A DNA stretch of 34,862 bases from Bacteroidales bacterium (GTDB taxonomy: Bacteria; Bacteroidota; Bacteroidia; Bacteroidales; P3), in contig JAFVBC010000016.1 in NCBI GenBank assembly GCA_017480185.1, forward strand, positions 1-34,862, given 5' to 3'. Under the pieces are notes generated by a model. That model did not search any database. It was not told the DNA's origin and saw only the letters and a list, made by a program, of their open reading frames with translations. Positions within the stretch are counted from its first letter, which is position 1; each line of letters opens with the position of its first letter. The position numbers and the translations under genes are program-made. Of the stretch, positions 25,758 through 32,820 are shown piece by piece.

Positions 25758-25781
25758 TTCAGCCTACTTTTTTTCAGGTTG

Positions 25782-25789
25782 TAAAGTTA
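25782..25789 (-). promoter_or_regulatory. Probable dcw operon promoter -7 box
   Basis: TAACTTTA on the minus strand, one base off TAnnTTTG, 25 nt before the mraZ GTG. A TTTTTTG run lies about 22 nt further upstream and could be the -33 element. Confidence 0.5.
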
Positions 25790-26067
25790 GGAAGAAAACT
25801 GCAATCTTTTACAAAAAATGCCTAAAAATGTTTTTTTGATCCAATTTTTGTTGTTCATAACTTGTAACGAGGGTGTCGCGAAAAATGTTTCATCGGGGTA
25901 AGAAAAAAACTTTTGTGGCCGTTTTTATCTGCCTTTTGGGGTTGGAACAGACGCTTTTGGATGGTGGAGAAAAACGAACTTGTAGTTGTTGAAAACTTTT
26001 CTCGGCAGTAGGAGTCTCGCTATGGCCACATTTTGTGGGTGTGGAATGATGGTGGTTGGGGAGCATC

Positions 26068-26156
26068 AAGTAGGGATCAACTTCGGCATTTCTTCAGTCG
26101 TTCTTCAGTTGTTCTTCAGTCAATGACTGAAGAACAACTGAAGAACTGCCCTACTT
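26068..26156 (+). repeat. 89-bp palindromic 11-mer element, copy 3
   Basis: Units TTTCTTCAGTC (26089-26099), GTTCTTCAGTT (26100-26110), GTTCTTCAGTC (26111-26121), a 3-nt centre, then inverted GACTGAAGAAC (26125-26135) and AACTGAAGAAC (26136-26146). The ends form a perfect 8-bp inverted repeat, AAGTAGGG and CCCTACTT. Same 89-bp length and spacing as copy 2. It ends 60 nt upstream of the iorA -7 box. Confidence 0.92.
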
Positions 26157-26215
26157 GGTACCTATCAATACCCATCATGCTGCAAAAATGGAGCACAACA
26201 TCAAATAAAAATTTA

Positions 26216-26223
26216 TACCTTTG
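26216..26223 (+). promoter_or_regulatory. -7 box of iorAB
   Basis: TACCTTTG, identical to the glmS box, 59 nt before the iorA ATG. No clear -33. Confidence 0.65.
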
Positions 26224-26282
26224 CAATGCCGAAGTAGCCCCCTTCGGACACAAAAGTACAATCAATTAAAAACACACCTAAT

Positions 26283-27869
26283 ATGTCAAAACTCCTGCTT
26301 TTGGGCGATGAAGCCATAGCACAGGCATTCATTGATGCCGGTGGCAGCGCAATAAACAGCTACCCCGGCACCCCCTCTACCCAAATTACCGAATACGTCA
26401 TGAAGTCGCGTCAGGCCAAAGAACAGGGCGTGGTGGCCAACTGGTGCGCCAACGAAAAGACTGCCCTTGAGGCCTCTATCGGCGTGGCCTATGCTGGCAA
26501 GCGTGCCATGACCTGCATGAAACACGTGGGCCTTAACGTGTGTGGCGACCCCTTCATGAATGCTTCTATCATCGGCACCAAAGGTGTCATCATCGTTGTG
26601 GCCGACGACCCGAGCATGTTCTCAAGTCAGGACGAACAAGATAGCCGCTACTATGGTCATTGGGCCATGATACCCATGCTTGAGCCTTCGAATCAGCAAG
26701 AAGCCTACGACATGGTGTTCTACGGTTACGAATTGTCGGAGCAGATGGGTACCCCAATCTTAATGCGCATCCCCACCCGTTTGGCTCATAGCCGTGCTGG
26801 TGTAGAACGCAAACCTGTGCGTCAGCAAAACCCCATCAGTAGCCCCAGCGACCCCAAGAGCTACGTGCTTCTGCCTGTCAATGCCAAGCGCCTGTATCGC
26901 GATCTTATCGACAAACAACCCCGCTTTACCGAAGCTTCGGAAAAGAGTGGCTACAACCAGTATATCGATGGCCCCGACCACAGCCGTGGCATCATCACCA
27001 CAGGCATAGCATTCAACTATCTGCAAGAAAACTATCCTGGTGGCAAATGCCCCTATCCGGTGGTAAAAATTGCCCAATATCCGTTGCCATTCGACATGCT
27101 TAATCGCCTATACGACAGCGTAGACCAGATACTTGTGCTCGAAGATGGTCAGCCCTTTGTCGAAGAACACATAAAAGGTTTCCTCGGAAAAGGCAAACCC
27201 GTACATGGCCGCATCGATGAAACCATTCGTCGCGATGGCGAGTTGAACGCCGAAAAAGTGGCAAAAGCATTGGGCTTGAGTGTGCCTGTCGGTCCACAAG
27301 TGCCCGAAGTGGTTACCAATCGCCCGCCCGCATTGTGCGTCGGTTGCCCACATATTGACAGCTACGATGCCGTCATCGACGTGATGAAAAAGTACCCACA
27401 AGGTCGAGTGTTTGGCGATATTGGATGCTACACACTTGGATTCAACATGGGAGCCATCAACACCACCGTCTGTATGGGTGCCAGCATCACCATGGCAAAA
27501 GGTGCCGCCGAGATGGGAATATACCCCTCAATAGGAGTCATCGGCGACGGTACGTTTGGCCATAGCGGTATGACAGGCCTGCTTGATTGCATAAACGAAA
27601 AAGCCAACGTGGTCATCATGATACTCGACAACGACATTACCGCCATGACGGGTGGTCAGCCCAGCAGCGCCAATATGAAGTTGTTCAACATCTGCAAAGG
27701 CCTTGGCGTTGATCCCGACCACATACGCACCATCGTACCTCTGAAGAAAAACCACGACGAATTTGTCCGAATACTGGAAGAAGAGATTGCCTACAACGGC
27801 GTTAGTGTCATCATTCCGCAGCGCGTGTGCATCGTTGAGAACAAAAAACGCATTGCATCCAAAAACTAA
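26283..27869 (+). CDS. iorA: Indolepyruvate:ferredoxin oxidoreductase alpha subunit, no ferredoxin domain
   Basis: A 528-residue subunit of the thiamine-diphosphate enzyme that oxidatively decarboxylates aryl pyruvates (from Trp, Phe, Tyr) to aryl-acetyl-CoA, reducing ferredoxin. The N-terminal pyrimidine-binding domain has NSYPGTPSTQITEY. The C-terminal TPP domain has GDIGCYTLGF and the GDGTFGHSGM...N motif near 420-450. Archaeal IorA proteins end in a domain with two 4Fe-4S clusters; here the protein stops at VCIVENKKRIASKN and no CxxCxxC cluster motif is seen, so a separate ferredoxin must take the electrons. I believe Bacteroides homologues are similarly short. iorB follows after a 57-nt spacer with a hairpin. 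Other 2-oxoacid substrates cannot be excluded. Confidence 0.9.
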   Translation: MSKLLLLGDEAIAQAFIDAGGSAINSYPGTPSTQITEYVMKSRQAKEQGVVANWCANEKTALEASIGVAYAGKRAMTCMKHVGLNVCGDPFMNASIIGTKGVIIVVADDPSMFSSQDEQDSRYYGHWAMIPMLEPSNQQEAYDMVFYGYELSEQMGTPILMRIPTRLAHSRAGVERKPVRQQNPISSPSDPKSYVLLPVNAKRLYRDLIDKQPRFTEASEKSGYNQYIDGPDHSRGIITTGIAFNYLQENYPGGKCPYPVVKIAQYPLPFDMLNRLYDSVDQILVLEDGQPFVEEHIKGFLGKGKPVHGRIDETIRRDGELNAEKVAKALGLSVPVGPQVPEVVTNRPPALCVGCPHIDSYDAVIDVMKKYPQGRVFGDIGCYTLGFNMGAINTTVCMGASITMAKGAAEMGIYPSIGVIGDGTFGHSGMTGLLDCINEKANVVIMILDNDITAMTGGQPSSANMKLFNICKGLGVDPDHIRTIVPLKKNHDEFVRILEEEIAYNGVSVIIPQRVCIVENKKRIASKN

Positions 27870-27880
27870 AAAGTAAGAAA

Positions 27881-27907
27881 GTCTGGCTCGCCATGCGGTG
27901 GGCAGAC
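27881..27907 (+). other. Hairpin in the iorA-iorB spacer
   Basis: GTCTG-G-CTCGCC, loop ATGC, GGTGGG-CAGAC forms an 11-bp stem with one bulged G and two G-T wobbles. It has no U-tract, so it is unlikely to terminate; it could protect the iorA 3' end after processing or set the IorA:IorB ratio. Confidence 0.55.
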
Positions 27908-27926
27908 GTAAAAAATACCAAGAAAC

Positions 27927-28490
27927 ATGAAAAAGGACATCATATTGTGCGGTGTTGGTGGCGATGGAATTGTCTCCGTAGCCAAAATAATAAGCGATGC
28001 CGCTCTGAATTTAGGCATGAATGTAAAGCAAAGTGAGATACATGGCATGTCGCAGAGGGGCGGATCGGTGTTTAGTCATCTGCGTATAAGCAGCGAGCCG
28101 ATTTTTGCCGATGTCATTCCCGAGGGCAAAGCCGACATAATCTTGAGCAGTGAACCGATGGAGGCATTGAGATATTTGCCTTTCTTGAGTCCCGAAGGAG
28201 TGGTGATAACCAATAGTGATCCGTTTGTTAACATTACGAATTACCCCGACATTGAGAAAGTAAATGCCGAGTTGGCAAAACTGAATAAGTGCGTCAGTTT
28301 TAATGCCAATGCAATAGCGAAAGAGCTCGGTGCAAGGGGAAATATGGTGCTGTTGGGTGCAGCTGCACCGTATCTTGAGCTGCCTTTCGACGAACTTGAG
28401 AAAGCTATCAGTGCCATCTTTGGACGCAAAGGTGAGGCTGTGGTTGAGACCAATATCAAGGCCATTCGCGCCGGGCGAGAGGCAAAATAA
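27927..28490 (+). CDS. iorB: Indolepyruvate:ferredoxin oxidoreductase beta subunit
   Basis: A 187-residue gamma-domain-type subunit of the 2-oxoacid:ferredoxin oxidoreductase superfamily and partner of IorA. The family start is clear: DIILCGVGGDGIVSVAKII (4-22), followed by SEIHGMSQRGGSVFSHLRI, the conserved Arg-Gly-Gly region that lies at the subunit interface and CoA site. GNMVLLGAAA is near 132. Length is normal for IorB. Cotranscription with iorA is likely, and a strong hairpin follows 25 nt after the stop. Confidence 0.93.
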   Translation: MKKDIILCGVGGDGIVSVAKIISDAALNLGMNVKQSEIHGMSQRGGSVFSHLRISSEPIFADVIPEGKADIILSSEPMEALRYLPFLSPEGVVITNSDPFVNITNYPDIEKVNAELAKLNKCVSFNANAIAKELGARGNMVLLGAAAPYLELPFDELEKAISAIFGRKGEAVVETNIKAIRAGREAK

Positions 28491-28515
28491 AAGGACGAGA
28501 GGCTTTTATCTACGA

Positions 28516-28548
28516 CGAGGGGGCGGCCGCACAGCGGTCGCCCCCTCG
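28516..28548 (+). terminator. Strong hairpin between convergent iorB and rlmD
   Basis: CGAGGGGGCGGCCGC, loop ACA and GCGGTCGCCCCCTCG form a 15-bp GC-rich stem with one G-T pair. The plus-strand sequence that follows (GTTTGTTGTG) is moderately T-rich; the minus strand lacks a T-tract. It probably ends iorAB transcripts and may block rlmD readthrough. Confidence 0.75.
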
Positions 28549-28593
28549 GTTTGTTGTGTGCTTATCCTAACAATAATGGCCTATGGTGTGGGG

Positions 28594-30021
28594 CTATTTT
28601 AGGTTTAGCTGAACTATATTCTCAACGTGTTGGGTGTGGGGAAACATGTCGACAGGTTGAATGCATGCCACGGTGAAGTAGGGTTGGAGCAGTTGTAGGT
28701 CGCGAGCTTGGGTGGCGGGATTGCAACTGACATACACCAGTCGGCGTGGACGAGCGGCTATTATCTGCTCAATCACCTTGGGATGCATGCCTGCACGCGG
28801 AGGGTCGGCTATGATGATGTCGGGCTGGCCGTTGTTGGCTATGAAGTCGGGTGTGAGTACTTGTGCCATGTCGCCAGCATAGAATGTGGTGTTGTTGAAC
28901 CCATTTAGGCGTGAGTTGGCGCGGGCATCGGCCACGGCTTCCTCTACATACTCTATTCCAACCACCTTTTTGCACTGGTTGGCCATGAATAGGGCTATGG
29001 TTCCAGCACCAGTATAGAGGTCGTAGATGGTGTCGGATGGTTGAGCCTCGCACAGCTCGGCCACAAAGGAGTAGAGCCTTTGGGCTTGCTGCGAGTTGGT
29101 TTGATAGAACGATTTGGGGTTGATGGTGAAACGAAGCGATGAGGTGCGACTGTAGTTGAGCATCTGTTCTTCGATGTGAGCAGATCCGTGATAGGTAATC
29201 ACGTCGAGGTCGGCATACGAGTCGTTGAGTTTTGTATTGATGATGTATTGTAGCGAGGTGATTTCTGGAAATTCGTTTTTCAGCATTTCGAGCAAAGGTA
29301 AGACCTGCTCGGGGGCATTTTGTGCCACGATGAGGATTACCATGAGGTGGCCTGTAGAGGCGGTGCGAATCACGAGGTTGCGCAGCAGCCCGGTATGCTG
29401 TCGTTGGTCGTAGGGCGCCAGGTTGTGTTCAATGGCGTATTGGCGCACGGCATTGCGTATGGCATTGCTTGGCTTGGGCTGGAGGGCGCAATGGGTAATG
29501 TCGATTACTTTGTCGAACATGCCAGGTACATGAAATCCTAAAGCCCCCCATGGGTGTGGTTGCTGTCCTTGACTGATTTGTTCACGTGTAAGCCACGAAC
29601 GGGTCGAGAAAGTGAATTCCAGCTTGTTGCGGTAGCACTCAATGTTGTCGGAACCACAAATGGGACGCATCGTTGAGCAGTCGACTTGTCCCAGACGTTC
29701 TAAATTGTCGCGTACCTGCTGCTGTTTGGCTTGCAACTGTGCATCGTAGCGCATGGCTTGCCAGCGGCATCCTCCACAGTGGTCGTTGTGGGGACAAAGG
29801 GGGGCAACGCGCAGGGACGAGGGACTGACTATGCGCTCGGCACGTCCTTCTGCATAGTTGCGTTTGCTGCGTGTTATCTGAAGGTCGATAATGTCGCCCG
29901 GCACAACCTTGGGTACAAACACCACCATATCGTCTATTCTAACCACTGCATTGCCTTCGGCAGCGGCTGGACCCACCTCTACGCCTTGCATCAAAGGCCA
30001 TTGCTTCTTCTTCCTTGCCAT
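28594..30021 (-). CDS. rlmD: 23S rRNA (uracil-C5)-methyltransferase, RlmD/RumA family
   Basis: A 475-residue enzyme that uses SAM to methylate C5 of a 23S rRNA uridine (U1939 in E. coli RlmD). The N-terminal TRAM RNA-binding domain (about 10-70) includes AEGNAVVRIDDMVVFVP. An Fe-S cluster site follows, with three Cys in CPHNDHCGGC and a fourth in ITHCAL. The SAM domain has DLYTGAGTIALFMA, IADPPRAGMHP, and the catalytic Cys in VYVSCNPATQARDL. ATG 30021 (MARKKKQW) is preferred; an in-frame ATG at 30045 would add eight residues. RlmC-type or dual specificity (U747/U1939) cannot be excluded from sequence. Confidence 0.92.
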   Translation of the reverse strand: MARKKKQWPLMQGVEVGPAAAEGNAVVRIDDMVVFVPKVVPGDIIDLQITRSKRNYAEGRAERIVSPSSLRVAPLCPHNDHCGGCRWQAMRYDAQLQAKQQQVRDNLERLGQVDCSTMRPICGSDNIECYRNKLEFTFSTRSWLTREQISQGQQPHPWGALGFHVPGMFDKVIDITHCALQPKPSNAIRNAVRQYAIEHNLAPYDQRQHTGLLRNLVIRTASTGHLMVILIVAQNAPEQVLPLLEMLKNEFPEITSLQYIINTKLNDSYADLDVITYHGSAHIEEQMLNYSRTSSLRFTINPKSFYQTNSQQAQRLYSFVAELCEAQPSDTIYDLYTGAGTIALFMANQCKKVVGIEYVEEAVADARANSRLNGFNNTTFYAGDMAQVLTPDFIANNGQPDIIIADPPRAGMHPKVIEQIIAARPRRLVYVSCNPATQARDLQLLQPYFTVACIQPVDMFPHTQHVENIVQLNLK

Positions 30022-30074
30022 TGAAATTGTTTCTTTTTTGCGCATTTAACGCTCACCGAGGCTGCTTTATTGCA

Positions 30075-30082
30075 CAAATATC
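30075..30082 (-). promoter_or_regulatory. Possible -7 box of rlmD
   Basis: GATATTTG on the minus strand differs from TAnnTTTG at the first base and lies 53 nt before the preferred ATG. It shares a 114-138 bp divergent region with the helicase promoter. Confidence 0.35.
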
Positions 30083-30128
30083 GTTGGTTGTGTTTGGCCT
30101 GTACAAGAAATGGGCGAAGGAAAATGCG

Positions 30129-30136
30129 TATTTTTG
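30129..30136 (+). promoter_or_regulatory. -7 box of the helicase-hutU unit
   Basis: TATTTTTG, identical to the S46 peptidase box, 23 nt before ATG 30160. This implies a 5' UTR of only about 15-20 nt and rules against starts further upstream. Confidence 0.6.
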
Positions 30137-30159
30137 CACCTCGTAAACAGGCAGTGGCA

Positions 30160-32805
30160 ATGGAACGCACGTTCGACAGCATGCAGCAAGCGGTGATTGA
30201 CATTGATGGTGGGCACCATTTGGTGCTTGCACCTCCTGGCTGTGGTAAGACCGATATACTGGTCGAACGTATTGCCGAAGCTCGACGAAAGGGTGTGGAG
30301 TATGCCGACATGTTGTGCCTCACGTTTACCAACCGTGCAGCTAAAGGTATGCGCACGCGCCTTGAACGACGCACTGCCAACCCTGTGCCCGACCACTTGT
30401 TTGTGGGTAACCTGCACCGTTTTTGTTCACAGATGCTCTTCTCAAGTGGGGTGTTGGCAGCCAATGCTGCCATTGCCGATGAGTATGATGTTGACGACAT
30501 TGTGCAGAACGAACTGTGTCAGCAGTTGGAGATGACGTGTAGCACCACCGAGTTGCTCCGTTTGCAACATCTGATAAAACAGATGCAATTGGGCATGACT
30601 GAGGATTTGTGGCTGCATGTTGATATATTGCAAAAGGCAGGCATACAACGCCTGTGCGACGTGACAGGTCGCAGACTTGATGCCGAGGGGGTGATGGGTC
30701 TTTATGCCGACATGGATCAGTTGTGTCTGTGCTCGACTGTGGCTGCACAATTGCAGGGCGCACGCATGTTGCGGTTGGTTAGGGCTTACGAGAACTATAA
30801 AAACGAAAATAGTTTGATTGACTTCGACGACCTGTTGCTGTTGGCTTATGACTATCTTGACACACCCGAAGGTGGCAAGTTGCGATATTCTTGGATTGAA
30901 GTAGATGAGGTGCAAGACCTTAATCCATTGCAACTTGCTATAGTGGAGAAGCTGGTTAAACCCAATGCTACGGTGGTCTATCTTGGAGATGAACAACAAG
31001 CAATCTTCTCGTTTATAGGAGCCAAACTGGAAACGCTTGATATGTTAAAACGACGGTGTGGGGTAAATGTACACCGTTTGTGTCGCAACTATCGTTCGCC
31101 GTCTTACCTGTTGCAACTATTCAACGACTATGCCAACAGGTGTTTGAACATAAAAGGTGCTATTGTGGCTCCCAATGAAAGTGATGCTATGCCAGCCGAT
31201 GAGGATTTGTGTGTGGTTGATGTAGACGACGGTGAGATGGAGAGCCTATATGCAGCAAAATTGGCGAAACGTTACTCTGAGTTGGATGAAGAGGGACGTG
31301 TTGCCATACTGGTTTCTACCAATCGCGAAGCCGAGGAGGTGTCGACTATGCTGACGGCCTACGGAATGCCACATTTCAAAATATCGGGTGCCGACCTTTT
31401 TTCGACCAACGAGGTGCGACTGATTATGGCGCACTTGTCGGTGGTTGCCGATGAGATGGTATTCATTGCTTGGGCACGGTTACTATGGGCGGTGCAGGCT
31501 GCCGATACCTATGCCCAAGCGCGCAATATGATGCGACAAATGCGCAGTGTCGGTCTTTTGCCGACCGACTTTTTGTTGCGTACAGGTAACTCTTATTTGC
31601 AACAAGCCGTAGCTGGATGTTCGGGACAGACGGTGGTTGTTTTCGACACAGAGACCACCGGCCTTGACCCCACTACTGACGACATAATACAGATAGCCGC
31701 CATTAAAGTGCGTGATGGCCATTTGGTCGGACAGCCCTTTTGTGTAGTGCTACATACCGATAAGCCTTTGCCAGCCGAAGTGGGTGGCCACGTAAACCCG
31801 ATGCTTGAGGTGTATGCTATGGCCAAGAAAGAACGGCGTGCAGATGGCTTGCGTAAATTCATTGACTATTGTGCTGGTCTCACACTGGTTGGCCATAACG
31901 TTGAGTACGACTACGAGATATTGCGCTACAACATGATGCGCTACTTGCCCGAGGTTGATGTGGCATGTGTATGGCCACAAAGATTCGACACACTTAAGAT
32001 GATACGCCTTGTGCGCCCCAGATTGAAACATTATAAGCTGGGCGCATTGCTGGAAACGTTGCATCTTGAGGGTTCCAATACGCACCGTGCTGACGACGAT
32101 ATTGTGGCCACGTGGCATTTGCTTGACTTTTGTATTGCTGCTGCCAAACCTTTGATTGCCCGTCAGGAGGCTTTTGCGGCGCAGTATCACAGGCAGATAG
32201 AACGGCTATGTAGCATCTATCGCCCGCTATATCTCCATGCTATGGGCGAACAGGTGTTGTCTGGCAATGATGAAACGTCGGCGTTGGTGCGCGAAATGCA
32301 GTATGCTTATCAATACTTGTTGCAACATGACGTTATTCAACCCATTGACAAGTGGGAGCACTTATTGCACTATGTTGACACCGACCTTGTAAGAACCGAC
32401 CTCTATTCCACACTAAAATCACAATTGGAGCGTTATGTTGTTGACCTCGCTACATGCAAGGAGGCCGATCTCTGCGGTGAGAGTTTGCGCGAGCGCCACA
32501 TAATATCTACCGTCCATAAAGCCAAAGGTCTTGAGTTTGATACGGTGATAGTATATCGCGCCATTGATGGATGCTATCCCCGTCAGCAAAGTTGGACCGA
32601 ACCACAGATGCAGGAAGATGCCAGAAGGCTGTTTGTTGCCATGTCGCGTACAAAGCGCAGGTTGTGCATCACTACGGACACCCACTATCGCTCATCTCCG
32701 CATCATCCGTCGCTATTCTTGCAAAAGGTGGGCAATCATTTTTGCGTTTATCGCCGTATGGACGATGGAAAGATAAGAAAAGTAAGTCATCGACAGATAA
32801 AATAA
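30160..32805 (+). CDS. UvrD/Rep-family helicase with an inserted DnaQ-like 3'-5' exonuclease
   Basis: An 881-residue SF1A helicase predicted to unwind DNA 3'-5' and also to degrade 3' ends. Helicase motifs: Q/I region TFDSMQQAV (4-12), Walker A PPGCGKT (25-31), Ia LTFTNRAA, II WIEVDEVQDLNP with DEVQD, III YLGDEQQAIFSFIGA, IV CRNYRSP. Between the IV region and the C-terminal motifs lies a DEDDh exonuclease at about 490-660: Asp496 and Glu498 in FDTETTGL, Asp in VGHNVEYDYEIL, and His642 with Asp647 in HRADDD. Motif V (STVHKAKGLEFD) and motif VI (FVAMSRTKRRL) follow, so both activities look intact. The start at ATG 30160 (MERTFD) was chosen because a -7 box lies at 30129; an upstream ATG at 30070 precedes that promoter. 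hutU begins 15 nt after the stop. Confidence 0.9.
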   Translation: MERTFDSMQQAVIDIDGGHHLVLAPPGCGKTDILVERIAEARRKGVEYADMLCLTFTNRAAKGMRTRLERRTANPVPDHLFVGNLHRFCSQMLFSSGVLAANAAIADEYDVDDIVQNELCQQLEMTCSTTELLRLQHLIKQMQLGMTEDLWLHVDILQKAGIQRLCDVTGRRLDAEGVMGLYADMDQLCLCSTVAAQLQGARMLRLVRAYENYKNENSLIDFDDLLLLAYDYLDTPEGGKLRYSWIEVDEVQDLNPLQLAIVEKLVKPNATVVYLGDEQQAIFSFIGAKLETLDMLKRRCGVNVHRLCRNYRSPSYLLQLFNDYANRCLNIKGAIVAPNESDAMPADEDLCVVDVDDGEMESLYAAKLAKRYSELDEEGRVAILVSTNREAEEVSTMLTAYGMPHFKISGADLFSTNEVRLIMAHLSVVADEMVFIAWARLLWAVQAADTYAQARNMMRQMRSVGLLPTDFLLRTGNSYLQQAVAGCSGQTVVVFDTETTGLDPTTDDIIQIAAIKVRDGHLVGQPFCVVLHTDKPLPAEVGGHVNPMLEVYAMAKKERRADGLRKFIDYCAGLTLVGHNVEYDYEILRYNMMRYLPEVDVACVWPQRFDTLKMIRLVRPRLKHYKLGALLETLHLEGSNTHRADDDIVATWHLLDFCIAAAKPLIARQEAFAAQYHRQIERLCSIYRPLYLHAMGEQVLSGNDETSALVREMQYAYQYLLQHDVIQPIDKWEHLLHYVDTDLVRTDLYSTLKSQLERYVVDLATCKEADLCGESLRERHIISTVHKAKGLEFDTVIVYRAIDGCYPRQQSWTEPQMQEDARRLFVAMSRTKRRLCITTDTHYRSSPHHPSLFLQKVGNHFCVYRRMDDGKIRKVSHRQIK

Positions 32806-32820
32806 AAACACAACAGATAT

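Larger units (their letters stand above)
25758..26282. other. Divergent mraZ/iorA intergenic region
   Basis: This 525-bp spacer holds the mraZ promoter near 25785, a stretch of about 250 bp (25800-26060) with T-rich minus-strand leader sequence and no ORF or repeat I can name, the third 89-bp element (26068-26156), and the iorA promoter near 26216. Confidence 0.7.

Noticed and set aside
25758-26060. MraZ-binding repeats upstream of mraZ
   Set aside because: No three evenly spaced TGGGN-type boxes were found on either strand; single TGGGG or GTGGA words are not enough.
30070-30159. N-terminal extension of the helicase by 30 residues
   Set aside because: The upstream ATG precedes the TATTTTTG promoter box and the extra residues are not helicase-like.
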